Source: Gemmatimonadaceae bacterium
GTDB lineage: Bacteria > Gemmatimonadota > Gemmatimonadetes > Gemmatimonadales > Gemmatimonadaceae
Length of the DNA stretch: 39,130 nt
Assembly (NCBI GenBank): GCA_014377535.1
Contig: JACMPK010000073.1
Coordinates: 1-39,130, forward strand
Direction of reading: 5' to 3'
The notes beneath the pieces were generated by a model. It did no database searches. It saw only the letters and a program-made list of their open reading frames with translations, and was not told the origin of the DNA. Positions 15,822 through 24,123 of this stretch are shown piece after piece. The position numbers and the translations under genes were made by a program. How positions within the stretch are numbered: position 1 is the stretch's first letter; each line of letters starts with the position of its first letter.

Positions 15822-16826
15822 ATGTTCTGCCCAGACTGCGGCACCTGGAACCGATCGGCGGCACCGAACTGCGTGCGCTGCGGCCAGGTGCTGCCCAACG
15901 TCGCCGCTCCGCCGGTGGATGTCCCCGATGCGGAGATCACGGCCCTGCGCCGCGCGACGGGGGGACGCTTCGCGATCGTGCGGCGCATCGCGAGTGGCGG
16001 CATGGCACACGTGTACGAGGCCGCGCACGCGGTGCTGGGGCGTCGCGTGGTGATCAAGGTGCTCTACGCACACCTGGCGCGCGATCCGGAGATGCGCGAG
16101 CGATTTCGCCGCGAGGCCGAGGCGGCGAGCCGGCTCAGTCATCCCAACGTGTGCGCGATCCTGGACGCCGGCGTCACGCGGGACAGCACATTCGTGGTGA
16201 TGCCGTTCCTGAGCGGTGGCTCGCTGGCCGACCGCCTCGCGCGCCATCGCACCGTGCCGTCCGACGAAAGCGCGGCCATCGTCTCGCAGATCGTGATGGG
16301 GCTGGATCACGCGCATCGGCATGGCATCGTGCATCGTGACGTCAAACCGGACAACGTGCTGTTCGATGCCGACGGAACGGCGTTGATCACGGACTTCGGC
16401 ATTGCGACGGCAGGCTTTCACAAGGGACTCACCGGCACGGGTCGCGCAATGGGCACACCGCACTACATGTCGCCGGAGCAGGCCATGGGCAAGCCGGTGG
16501 ATGGACGCAGTGACGTCTACGCCTGCGGCGTGATGCTGTACGAGATGCTCGCTGGCGTGCCGCCATTCGACGGCGAGGATTCCTATGCGGTCGGGTACAA
16601 GCATGTGCACGAACTGCCGACGCCACTCGATGTGACCGCTCCCGCGGTTTCGGTGGCACTCTCGCAGATCACGATGCGATGCCTCGCCAAGGCGCCCGCC
16701 GAGCGTTACCAGCGCGGCACCGATCTCGCCGACGCCCTGGTGCGCGTGCTCGACGGCGCAGCACTCGATACACCCGGCGTGCGCGCAGCACGACTCGGGC
16801 ACCTGACGCCAGCACTCTCCAGATGA
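15822..16826 (+). CDS. Soluble Ser/Thr protein kinase with N-terminal zinc ribbon
   Basis: A 334-residue kinase. Residues 1-22 carry two Cys pairs (CPDCG and CVRCG) that probably bind zinc. The kinase domain follows: glycine loop IASGGMAHVYEA, catalytic lysine VVIKVLY, HRDVKPDN, DFGIATAG, and activation-loop end GTPHYMSPEQA. All catalytic residues are present. It ends soon after the domain, with no transmembrane helix or sensor domain, unlike many bacterial PknB-type kinases. ATG 15822 is the natural start because the zinc ribbon begins there. Its stop overlaps the epimerase ATG. A PP2C-type phosphatase at 33834-34973 could be its antagonist; the pairing is inference. Confidence 0.92.
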   Translation: MFCPDCGTWNRSAAPNCVRCGQVLPNVAAPPVDVPDAEITALRRATGGRFAIVRRIASGGMAHVYEAAHAVLGRRVVIKVLYAHLARDPEMRERFRREAEAASRLSHPNVCAILDAGVTRDSTFVVMPFLSGGSLADRLARHRTVPSDESAAIVSQIVMGLDHAHRHGIVHRDVKPDNVLFDADGTALITDFGIATAGFHKGLTGTGRAMGTPHYMSPEQAMGKPVDGRSDVYACGVMLYEMLAGVPPFDGEDSYAVGYKHVHELPTPLDVTAPAVSVALSQITMRCLAKAPAERYQRGTDLADALVRVLDGAALDTPGVRAARLGHLTPALSR

Positions 16827-17854
16827 TCCGCCTCGAAACCGAAGTCGTCACCGTCCACACCCGGCATCCCTTCGTCATTGCACGCGGCGGATCCAGTGAA
16901 TGGCGCACCGTGTGGGTCCGGCTGATTGACGAGGAAGGCGCGGAAGGCTGGGGCGAGGCCGCGCCCAGCCGTTTTTACGGCGAGACTGCCGATACGGTGC
17001 TGGCGGCGCTGGAGCGACTGCGCCCGATCATCGAGGGGTCGAACGCCTCGGACATCGAGCAGATCGAGGCCGCGATGCTGAGCGCGTTGCGCTTCAATGC
17101 GGCCGCCCGCTGTGCCGTGAGCGCCGCATTGCATGACCTGCAGGGCAAGCGGCTCGGCGTGCCGTTGTGGAAGCTCTGGGGGCTCACGCCGTCCGCCAGC
17201 CCGCGCAGCAGTTTCACGATCGCGATCGCCGCGGACGACGACACGCTGCGCGCACGCGTCCGCGAGGCGCTCGACGCAGGCTATCCCATCCTGAAGGTGA
17301 AGCTCGGCAGCGATCGCGATCGGCGCATCATACAGCTGGTTCGCGAGGAAGCACCGGACGCCATCCTGCGCGTCGACGCCAACGCCGCGTGGACGCCGAA
17401 GCAGACGCTGAGCATGGCGCCATTGCTGAAAGAGCTGTGCGTCGAGTTCATCGAGCAGCCGCTGCCCCCCGCCGACATCGACGGGCTGCGTTTCGTGCGC
17501 GATCATTGCGACCTGCCCATCGTGGCCGACGAGAGCTGCCTGATGGCGACCGATGTCGCGCGCCTCGTGGGCGTGGTGGATGGCGTGAACCTGAAGCTCG
17601 CGAAGTGCGGTTCGTTGCGTGAAGCGCTGCGGATCATCCACGTGGCGCGCGCGCATGGCATGCTCGTCATGGCCGGGTGCATGATCGAGACTTCGCTTGG
17701 CATCACGGCCGCGGCGCACCTTGGGCCGCTGCTCGATTGCGTGGACCTGGATGGTGCGGCACTGCTCCGCGATGATCCCTTCATCGGTGTGACGATCGAG
17801 CAGGGTGTCGTGAAATTGCCGTCCACCCCGGGGCTCGGCGTCACGCGACGGTAG
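16823..17854 (+). CDS. Dipeptide epimerase (L-Ala-D/L-Glu type), enolase superfamily
   Basis: A 343-residue enzyme. Catalytic features are the KxK pair in ILKVKLG, metal ligands in RVDANAAW, FIEQPL and VADES, and the second catalytic lysine in LKLAKCG. DLDGAALL near the C-terminus is the DxD motif that marks dipeptide epimerases of this superfamily. Such enzymes convert L-Ala-D-Glu from peptidoglycan to L-Ala-L-Glu for reuse. This fits the murein recycling genes elsewhere in the window. Its ATG overlaps the kinase stop (ATGA). Dipeptide specificity varies in the family, so the exact substrate is not certain. Confidence 0.88.
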   Translation: MIRLETEVVTVHTRHPFVIARGGSSEWRTVWVRLIDEEGAEGWGEAAPSRFYGETADTVLAALERLRPIIEGSNASDIEQIEAAMLSALRFNAAARCAVSAALHDLQGKRLGVPLWKLWGLTPSASPRSSFTIAIAADDDTLRARVREALDAGYPILKVKLGSDRDRRIIQLVREEAPDAILRVDANAAWTPKQTLSMAPLLKELCVEFIEQPLPPADIDGLRFVRDHCDLPIVADESCLMATDVARLVGVVDGVNLKLAKCGSLREALRIIHVARAHGMLVMAGCMIETSLGITAAAHLGPLLDCVDLDGAALLRDDPFIGVTIEQGVVKLPSTPGLGVTRR

Positions 17855-17868
17855 TCAGCCCGGCGTGG

Positions 17869-17874
17869 TAGCTT
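17869..17874 (+). promoter_or_regulatory. Possible leaderless promoter -10 for priA
   Basis: TAGCTT followed by GC ends seven bases before GTG 17882. This argues that translation begins at that GTG rather than at the in-frame TTG at 17873, which lies inside the element. Confidence 0.4.
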
Positions 17875-17881
17875 GCATGGC

Positions 17882-20170
17882 GTGAACCCACTGCTCGCTG
17901 CCGTCGCGCTGCCCGTCGCCGTTTCGCGCGCCTACGTCTACTCCGTGCCCGAGTCGTTGCGCACGCGTGTGGTGCCCGGCTCGCGGGTCGTGGTACCGCT
18001 TGGCGGACGTACACTCATCGGCATCGTGACGGCGATCGACGTGCCTGCTCCGGTGAAGGGTCGATTGCGCGACATCCTCGATGCGCCCGATGCAGGCCGC
18101 ACGTTGACGCCGGAATTGCTGACGCTCGGTCGCTGGATGGCTCGCTACTACGCTGCGCCACCGGGCATCGTGTTGCGCGCCATGCTTCCCGTGGCACTCA
18201 CCGGCGCAGCCGGGCCGGTCGCACCCGTCAAGCGCCATCGCGTGGCGTGCGTGGTGCGTACCATCGAGAGCCTGCTCGAACGCGACGCGATGTTCAAGCG
18301 TGCGCCACGGCAGCGCGTGCTGTACGAGCTGCTCGAGTCGCTCGGTGGGTCGCATCCCGTGCGTGCGCTGCTGGAACAGGCTGACGTCACTGCCGCGGTG
18401 CTGCACGCGCTCGTGACACGTGAACTCGTCGCCATTGAAAGCACGGTGGTCGCGCGTGGTCCGTTCTCGACGCGTGGCATTCGAGCGGCCGTCACGCACG
18501 TGCCGACTGACGCGCAGCGTCACGCGATCGCGAAACTCATTGCGCTGGAACCGGGCGCTGGTGCGCTGCTGCGAGGCGTCACGGGCAGCGGCAAGACGCT
18601 GGTGTACATCGAGTATCTGCGCGACGTGATCGAGCGACGCGGGCAGGGGGCGATCGTGCTGGTGCCGGAGATCGCGCTCACACCGCAGACGGTCGATCGT
18701 TTCCGCACGGCGTTCGGTGATCAGGTGGCCGTGCTGCACTCCGCGCTGTCCGATGGCGAGCGCTACGACGAGTGGTCAGCCATCCACCGCGGCGACAAGC
18801 GCATCGTGGTCGGCGCACGCTCGGCGATCTTCGCACCGGTGAAGTTGCTTGGCGCAATCGTGGTGGATGAGGAGCATGAGGCCACTTACAAGCAGGGTGA
18901 GTCGCCGCGATACCACGCACGTGATCTCGCACGCGTGCGTGCAGGCATCGAGGGCGCGACGTTCGTGCTGGGTAGCGCGAGCCCCAGCCTCGAGAGCTGG
19001 ACGCAGGCGTTGCGCGGTGATCTCGCGCTGCTGGAGTTGCCCGAGCGAGCAGGGGGTGCGCAGCTGCCTGCCGTGCACGTCATCGATCGCCGCAAGGAAG
19101 TCATCGTGCGCCGACAGGTCTCGAACACGCCCGGAGCACCATCGGCGCAGGGCTCGTCGTTCGCGCACGCCATCACGCCGCAGCTTGAACACGCCATCAC
19201 CGAACGCCTGAACAAGGGTGAGCAGTCGATCCTGCTGCTGAACCGGCGTGGCTATGCGCACTTCATGCAGTGCGCCGATTGCGGCGCGGTGTCACAGTGC
19301 CCCAACTGTGCGATCGCGCTCACGTATCATCGCATGCCGGAACGTCTCGCCTGTCACTATTGCTTTCATCGCGAGGCGCCGCCATCACGGTGCAGTAACT
19401 GCAGCGGCCCGCCGCTTCGCGAACGCGGGCTTGGCACGCAGCAGCTGGAGCGACTGCTGGGCGAGCGCTGGCCGGCTGCACGCATCGCGCGCATGGACAT
19501 GGACACGACCGGCGCGAAGTGGGCGCATGCCACGATCCTGGACAAGGTCGGCGCAGGTGAGGTGGACATCCTCCTTGGCACGCAGATGATCGCAAAGGGG
19601 CTCGACTTTCCGAACGTCACGCTGGTGGGCGTGATCGATGCCGATGTCGGCATCAACCTGCCGGATTTTCGCGCCAGTGAACGCTGCTTTCAGCTGCTCA
19701 GCCAGGTTGCAGGTCGTGCCGGCCGCGGCGCGAAAGGAGGCGAGGTGTTCATCCAGACGCGTGAGCCCACGCATCACGCGGTGACCTGCGCCGTGACGCA
19801 CGACTTCCTGCGATTCGCCGCGGAGGAGCTGAGCGGGCGGATCAGTCCGGCCTACCCGCCGTCGTTGTTCATTGCGAATGCGGTGATCAGTGGCACCGAG
19901 GAGATCCCGACGGCCGATGCCGCGCGCGCACTCGCCGAATGGACGCGGCGTCTGATCGACACGCGCATGCCCGGCGCAGTGGAAGTCGTCGGGGCGGCTC
20001 CCTGTCCGGTGGAGCGCATCAAGCAGCGCTGGCGCTGGCACTTCCTGGTGAAGAGCCGCGAGACCGACGCACTGGGTCGCATCGGTCGATATGTCGTGGA
20101 GCATGGTCCGCTGCCGTCTGGTGCCGCGATGCGGCTGGCATGGGACCGCGACCCCGTCACGCTGCTGTAG
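17882..20170 (+). CDS. priA: Primosomal protein N' (replication restart helicase PriA)
   Basis: A 762-residue 3'-5' helicase that reloads the replisome at stalled forks. The N-terminal DNA-binding domain (SRAYVYSVPESLRTRVVPGS, VPLGGRTLIGIV) is canonical. Helicase motifs are LLRGVTGSGKT (Walker A, ~residues 232-239), VLVPEIALTPQ, VVDEEHEATYKQ (Walker B variant DEEH, ~329-332), and ATFVLGSASPSLES. Eight cysteines from about 464 to 507 (CADCG, CPNCA, CHYC, CSNC) form the two zinc sites. ILLGTQMIAKGLDFPNVTLVGV and VAGRAGRG complete the C-terminal helicase lobe. The length is within the family's normal range. A hairpin terminator overlaps its stop. Confidence 0.95.
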   Translation: MNPLLAAVALPVAVSRAYVYSVPESLRTRVVPGSRVVVPLGGRTLIGIVTAIDVPAPVKGRLRDILDAPDAGRTLTPELLTLGRWMARYYAAPPGIVLRAMLPVALTGAAGPVAPVKRHRVACVVRTIESLLERDAMFKRAPRQRVLYELLESLGGSHPVRALLEQADVTAAVLHALVTRELVAIESTVVARGPFSTRGIRAAVTHVPTDAQRHAIAKLIALEPGAGALLRGVTGSGKTLVYIEYLRDVIERRGQGAIVLVPEIALTPQTVDRFRTAFGDQVAVLHSALSDGERYDEWSAIHRGDKRIVVGARSAIFAPVKLLGAIVVDEEHEATYKQGESPRYHARDLARVRAGIEGATFVLGSASPSLESWTQALRGDLALLELPERAGGAQLPAVHVIDRRKEVIVRRQVSNTPGAPSAQGSSFAHAITPQLEHAITERLNKGEQSILLLNRRGYAHFMQCADCGAVSQCPNCAIALTYHRMPERLACHYCFHREAPPSRCSNCSGPPLRERGLGTQQLERLLGERWPAARIARMDMDTTGAKWAHATILDKVGAGEVDILLGTQMIAKGLDFPNVTLVGVIDADVGINLPDFRASERCFQLLSQVAGRAGRGAKGGEVFIQTREPTHHAVTCAVTHDFLRFAAEELSGRISPAYPPSLFIANAVISGTEEIPTADAARALAEWTRRLIDTRMPGAVEVVGAAPCPVERIKQRWRWHFLVKSRETDALGRIGRYVVEHGPLPSGAAMRLAWDRDPVTLL

Positions 20171-20190
20171 CGGCTGCGGCGTGACGGGGT
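20151..20190. terminator. Perfect 12-bp inverted repeat over the priA stop
   Basis: ACCCCGTCACGC (20151-20162) pairs with GCGTGACGGGGT (20179-20190) around a 16-base loop that contains the priA stop codon. It lies between convergent priA and ohr and could terminate both. Confidence 0.6.
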
Positions 20191-20205
20191 GTGCTCACGG
20201 GCCAA

Positions 20206-20652
20206 TCAGTCGTTGCCCTTCGTCGTGATCACGACATCCACGTTGCCGCGGGTGGCATGGCTGTACGGGCAGACCTGCTCGTGCGTCTCCTGCACGATCG
20301 CCTCTGCCTCGGCCGTGCTGAGCGTGGGCACCGCAACGTGCATCTTCACGGCAATGCCGAAGCCACCGCCCTCACGCGGACCGACCGACGTTTCACAGGT
20401 CACGACGCTGCCCTTCACGTCCTTCTTGTGCTGGCCGGCGACAAACTCCATCGCGCCGCCAAAGCATGCGGCGTAGCCGGCCGCGAACAGGTGCTCCGGC
20501 GTCGTGGTGTCGGGCAGCCCCGGGCCGCCCATTTCCTTTCGCACGGAGAGATTCACTTTCACGGAACCGTCGGTGGTCTCGGTGCTGCCGTTGCGGCCAC
20601 CGGTCGACGTGGCGACGGCGGTGACCAGCGGCTTGATAGTATGTGATGCCAT
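20206..20652 (-). CDS. ohr: Organic hydroperoxide resistance protein (Ohr/OsmC family)
   Basis: A 148-residue cytoplasmic thiol peroxidase that reduces organic hydroperoxides. The two catalytic cysteines are visible in GYAACFGGAME and QVCPYSHATRGNVDV. The conserved arginine is probably the one in VNLSVRKEMGG. DTTTPEHLFAAGYAACF is the Ohr hallmark. The start at 20652 opens with MASHTIKPLVTAVATSTGGRN, as expected for Ohr. No MarR-type OhrR gene is adjacent. It is convergent with priA. Confidence 0.92.
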   Translation of the reverse strand: MASHTIKPLVTAVATSTGGRNGSTETTDGSVKVNLSVRKEMGGPGLPDTTTPEHLFAAGYAACFGGAMEFVAGQHKKDVKGSVVTCETSVGPREGGGFGIAVKMHVAVPTLSTAEAEAIVQETHEQVCPYSHATRGNVDVVITTKGND

Positions 20653-20715
20653 GTGCGTGATGTGTCCTGTCGGCGATGGTGAATGGTGCACGGAATTCTT
20701 CCGTAGTCTGCAGCA

Positions 20716-20721
20716 AACCTA
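20716..20721 (-). promoter_or_regulatory. Possible -10 for ohr
   Basis: The minus strand reads TAGGTTTGC about 60 bases before the ohr ATG, close to the TAnnTTTG form. No -35 was identified. Confidence 0.3.
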
Positions 20722-20791
20722 TAAAGGCGCGAGTCCGCTGCATGGGTCCTCGCCTGGTACCGTCGCTGCCGGCTCAGCGTTCGTGGCGGCC

Positions 20792-21991
20792 TCAGTGGTG
20801 GCGACGATCCGGCAGGCGCCAGGCGATCAACGCCATCACCGGTGCGCAGGCAGCAAGCAGCAGCAGCATCGTGTGCAACCCGTTCACGTCGGCCACGCGA
20901 CCGAGCAGCGGTGCCGCGAGGCCGCCGAACGTCACCGCCAGGCCCACCGTGACGCCCGAGGCGGTGCCGAGGTGTCGTGGCAAGTACGCCTGCCCCAGCA
21001 CCACCATGACGCCGCCTGACCCGAACAGCGCGAACGCGAGCAGCGGCAGCACGACCCACGCCTCGGTGGCGTTGCGCGCGCTCGCCAGCAGCCAGAAGGC
21101 CGGACCCATGGCGATCGCACTCCACAGGATCACTCGCTTCGCACCGATGCGGTCCGCCATCTTCCCGCCTACCAGCACGCCCGCAAGCCCGATCGCCAGC
21201 AGCATCGAGAGCGCCAGAGCGCCGCCCTGCAGCGACCTGTGGAGGGTGCGCGCCCAGTAGGTCGGCAGGAAGGTGTTCATCGCCACCACCATCATGCTCC
21301 GCATTCCGACCACGATGCCAAGCAACGCGAAGGCGCCCCACGCGTCGTGCGGCAACGAGGCATCATGCTCGGCCGACATTGACTTGCGCCCGCGCTCGAG
21401 CGGCAGCGCACCCATCGCGCGACTCATCACCCAGGCTGACGGGATCGCGAGCAGGCAAAGCGCTGCCAACACGCCGCGCGTGGATGCCGTGGCAAGCGGC
21501 ACCACGATTATCGGCGCGAGCGCGAAGCCGATGTTGCCCCCGATGGTGAAGAAGCTCATGCCTGTGCCCTTGCTTTGTCCCGAGAACACGTTGACCGCGC
21601 GTGTCGCCTCGGGATGAAACGCTGCCACACCGATCCCGGCGAATGCCACGGCCACGAGTGCGATGGTGAAGCTCGGCGCCATCACCGCCACGGCAATGCC
21701 GCCAGCAGCGAGGAGCAGGCCATAGGTGGTGAGCCATGGCGTGGCACGACGGTCGGCGAGCCAGCCGAAGTAGGGCTGCAGCACCGCCGAGAGGATCGTG
21801 GCCGCGAAGACGGCACTGGCACCGCGAGCGAGCGTGAGGTGGAACGTGACGATGAAGTACGGCACCAGCGCCGGCACGGCGGCCTGGTAGAAGTCCGTTG
21901 CACCATGCCCGAGCATGACACGCAGCACGGCCGGCCTGTCGAATCGTGCAACGGGTGCGGCGCGTTCATGTATGCGGGCAATGGCGGTCAC
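20792..21991 (-). CDS. MFS transporter, fosmidomycin-resistance (Fsr)-like
   Basis: A 399-residue inner-membrane protein with about 12 hydrophobic segments. Fsr-like blocks include LGHGATDFYQAAVPALVPYF, GWLADRRATPWLT, VAAFHPEATRAVNVF and FFTIGGNIGFALAPI. The A-motif-like GWLADRRA and a second GGKMADRIGAKR mark the two halves. It starts with GTG at 21991, overlapping the stop of the GntR-type regulator upstream on the same strand (GTGA), so the two are one operon. It is probably a drug or metabolite efflux pump controlled by the regulator. The substrate is unknown; resistance to fosmidomycin itself is not implied. Confidence 0.87.
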   Translation of the reverse strand: MTAIARIHERAAPVARFDRPAVLRVMLGHGATDFYQAAVPALVPYFIVTFHLTLARGASAVFAATILSAVLQPYFGWLADRRATPWLTTYGLLLAAGGIAVAVMAPSFTIALVAVAFAGIGVAAFHPEATRAVNVFSGQSKGTGMSFFTIGGNIGFALAPIIVVPLATASTRGVLAALCLLAIPSAWVMSRAMGALPLERGRKSMSAEHDASLPHDAWGAFALLGIVVGMRSMMVVAMNTFLPTYWARTLHRSLQGGALALSMLLAIGLAGVLVGGKMADRIGAKRVILWSAIAMGPAFWLLASARNATEAWVVLPLLAFALFGSGGVMVVLGQAYLPRHLGTASGVTVGLAVTFGGLAAPLLGRVADVNGLHTMLLLLAACAPVMALIAWRLPDRRHH

Positions 21992-22689
21992 AGGGCGCTC
22001 TCGACTCCGGGGGCAGGGCGCGGGATGTAGCGTCCGCGACGGAAGAGTGTCGTCACCGCCTGCGTGGCCGCGGCAGCATCCCGCACGGTAATTGCAGCCA
22101 GCAGCGCCTCATGCTCACCCGTCGTGTCGATGTCCGAGAACTCGCTCTGGCGCTTGTGCATCGTGAGCGACAGCACGAGCGACTGGCCGAGCACGCGATA
22201 GAGATCAATCAGCATTTCGTTCTGTGTCGCGGCGACGATGCGCTGGTGAAACGCGACGTCGGCATCGGCATACCGGCGCGCGTCCCGGGCCGCGAGCGAG
22301 GCGGCGCGCTCGTCGAGCAATTCGCGCATCGCGACGAGGTCCTCCTCGCTCCGGCGCTCGGCCGCGAGACGCGCAGCCTGCAGGTCGAGCGCCTCGCGCA
22401 CGTCGTAGATCTCATGGAGCTGGGCGCGCTGGCATCGGAGCCACAGCGGTTCGTTGTCGGCCCGCTGTCCCGTGACGTACGTGCCGTCGCCCTGCCTGAC
22501 CTGCACCAGGCCGACGCGCACCAGTGTTCGCACAGCTTCGCGCACCGTGGAGCGTCCGATGCCCAGCTCGACCATGAAGTCGGTCTCCGTTGGGAGACGG
22601 GCGCCGATCGCCCACTCGCCGGCAGCAATTCTCGTTTCGAGCTGGGCTGCGGTAGCGTCGGCGAGGGAGAGACGGGTGATGGTTGGCAT
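21988..22689 (-). CDS. GntR-family (FadR/FCD) transcriptional regulator
   Basis: A 233-residue repressor-type protein. The winged helix-turn-helix covers about residues 8-72, with RLPTETDFMVELGIGRSTVR and GLVQVRQGDGTYV. The C-terminal FCD ligand domain has the helix YDVREALDLQAARLAAERRS, ADVAFHQRIVAATQN with likely metal ligands Asp and His, and GEHEALLAAI. FCD proteins respond to small carboxylates or sugar acids. Here it is coupled to the MFS transporter, which is its most likely target. It is transcribed from its own upstream region, with a weak ATCA...TGAT palindrome next to the start. Confidence 0.9.
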   Translation of the reverse strand: MPTITRLSLADATAAQLETRIAAGEWAIGARLPTETDFMVELGIGRSTVREAVRTLVRVGLVQVRQGDGTYVTGQRADNEPLWLRCQRAQLHEIYDVREALDLQAARLAAERRSEEDLVAMRELLDERAASLAARDARRYADADVAFHQRIVAATQNEMLIDLYRVLGQSLVLSLTMHKRQSEFSDIDTTGEHEALLAAITVRDAAAATQAVTTLFRRGRYIPRPAPGVESAL

Positions 22690-22690
22690 G

Positions 22691-22706
22691 GATCAAACAT
22701 CTGATG
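22691..22706. promoter_or_regulatory. Weak palindrome next to the GntR start
   Basis: ATCA (22692-22695) and TGAT (22702-22705) are separated by AACATC, directly upstream of the regulator's ATG on the minus strand. It could be an autoregulatory operator but is short. Confidence 0.2.
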
Positions 22707-22904
22707 ATCGGACACGATCGGCAACCTGGATGCGCTGAGCGGGTGCGAAAACGATGCAAGCATGCGAAGTCGTGCCGGATCGCGACTTTGGGTCATTGAA
22801 CACGCACGTTCCTGCAAGCAAATTGCGGTGGGCAATGGTTTGCACCGTTTTATGAGTCCGTGCCGCGCGCGGCTCCGATCGCCGTCCTCCCAGACTCTCC
22901 GTTG

Positions 22905-23645
22905 ATGACCGAAACGCAGGAACGCTTTCTCCGCGCCGTGTTGACGCGGGTGCCGCTGGACACGGTGGTCGAGATGCATCTGTTCCCGCCAATTCGGCGC
23001 GGGACGCTGGAAACGGGCGTCGCGGTGATCGCGACGGCACTGCCGCCGGAGCCGCTGCTGGCGATCGCCGCATCGGATGACGAGGCGGCAACGGCGCCGG
23101 ACGCCGTGTGGCCAGTCGAATCGCGTGACGCCGACGCACTCACGTCCGTCATCGTCGATCCCGACGCCGCGATGCCGGACACCAGCGGTGTATGTGCCGC
23201 GAATGCAGCCCTGATGGAGACCGAGACCACAGGCGACGCCGGGATCGACGCCGGGATCGACGCCGGGATCGACGCCGAGATCGATGCCGAAATCGATGCC
23301 AATAGCAACAGTGATCATGGCGCTCGTACCATGCCGAGCGTCGACATCGGCGAAGCATTGATGGAAGTCGACGGCAGCGACGGCGTCGAACCGCCAATCG
23401 TGCGCTCCATTCCGTCGCCGCGCATGCGCATCTTCACCGCGAGCTATCGACATACGATCAAGGGTGTCGATCGCGGCAAGTGGACATTCGATGTGCACGA
23501 GGAAGCCGACGCGCCGCTCACGGCCGTGGAGCTCGTGCTGCGCGGCGTGCGTCATCGCAGCACCGAGGCGGCGGATCCCGAGCAGGTGAGTCATGAGGCG
23601 ATGGCTGCGCTCAGTGCGCCCGCGCGCGTCGCACCGGCTGCCTGA
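22905..23645 (+). CDS. Unrecognised 246-residue protein with acidic tetrapeptide repeats
   Basis: I do not recognise the family. The N-terminal part (TETQERFLRAVLTRVPLDTV, EMHLFPPIRRG, ETGVAVIAT) and the C-terminal part (RMRIFTASYRHTIKGVDRGK, WTFDVHEEADAPLTAVELVL) look folded and alpha/beta. Between them lies a long acidic, low-complexity linker with five (G/E)IDA units. No signal peptide or membrane helix is seen. The start could also be a GTG at 22860; ATG 22905 is preferred as it opens the conserved-looking part. It is followed after 22 bases by a Fur-family gene, so they may be co-transcribed. Confidence 0.65.
   Translation: MTETQERFLRAVLTRVPLDTVVEMHLFPPIRRGTLETGVAVIATALPPEPLLAIAASDDEAATAPDAVWPVESRDADALTSVIVDPDAAMPDTSGVCAANAALMETETTGDAGIDAGIDAGIDAEIDAEIDANSNSDHGARTMPSVDIGEALMEVDGSDGVEPPIVRSIPSPRMRIFTASYRHTIKGVDRGKWTFDVHEEADAPLTAVELVLRGVRHRSTEAADPEQVSHEAMAALSAPARVAPAA
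23235..23300 (+). repeat. 12-bp coding tandem repeat
   Basis: Three identical units GACGCCGGGATC are followed by two diverged units (GACGCCGAGATC, GATGCCGAAATC) and a partial GATGCC. They encode GIDA/EIDA tetrapeptides in the acidic linker. The near-identity of the first three suggests recent expansion. Confidence 0.85.
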
Positions 23646-23667
23646 CCTGCAGCGAGGCGAGCAACGC

Positions 23668-24123
23668 ATGGAGCTGCGTGATGATCTGGGGCAGTTCCGC
23701 ACCTACCTGCGCCAGCAGAATCTGCCGGTCACGCAGCAGCGGCTCGCAATCGCGGGGGTGATCTTCGCTTCCGATCGCCATCTCTCGGTGGAAGAGGTGG
23801 CACATGACGTCGCGGCGCAGGGAGAGAACGCCGGCACCGCCACGATCTATCGCACGCTGGACCTGCTGGTGAAGAGCGGGCTGGTGGTCGAACGCGATTT
23901 CGGTGAAGGCTTTCGTCGCTTCGAACCATCACGAGGCATTCCGCACCACGAGCACCTGCTCTGTACGGTGTGCGGGCGCGTGGACGAGTTTCGCGATGAG
24001 CGCCTGGAGCGCATGACCACGATCATTGCCGAGTCGCATGGGCACAGTCGCCAGCGTCACCGGCTCGTGATTTATGGCGTCTGCGCCGAGTGCCAGCGCA
24101 GCGGCGGCCCTCGGCGGGGCTAG
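23668..24123 (+). CDS. Fur-family transcriptional regulator (Fur/PerR type)
   Basis: A 151-residue metal-dependent repressor. The winged-helix part has VTQQRLAIAGVIFASDRHLS and GTATIYRTLDLLVKSGLVVE. The metal sites are visible: HHEH at residues 93-96 and two Cys pairs, CTVC (99/102) and CAEC (139/142), the latter two forming the structural zinc site. The features do not separate Fur from PerR or Zur. The start at 23668 follows GAGGCGAGC; the upstream gene ends 22 bases before. The last 101 bases are overlapped on the other strand by the ABC transporter gene. Confidence 0.9.
   Translation: MELRDDLGQFRTYLRQQNLPVTQQRLAIAGVIFASDRHLSVEEVAHDVAAQGENAGTATIYRTLDLLVKSGLVVERDFGEGFRRFEPSRGIPHHEHLLCTVCGRVDEFRDERLERMTTIIAESHGHSRQRHRLVIYGVCAECQRSGGPRRG

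Noticed and set aside
22767..22788. Hairpin AAGTCG/CGACTT upstream of 22905
   Set aside because: Only a 6-bp stem without a T run, between divergent genes where a terminator is not expected.
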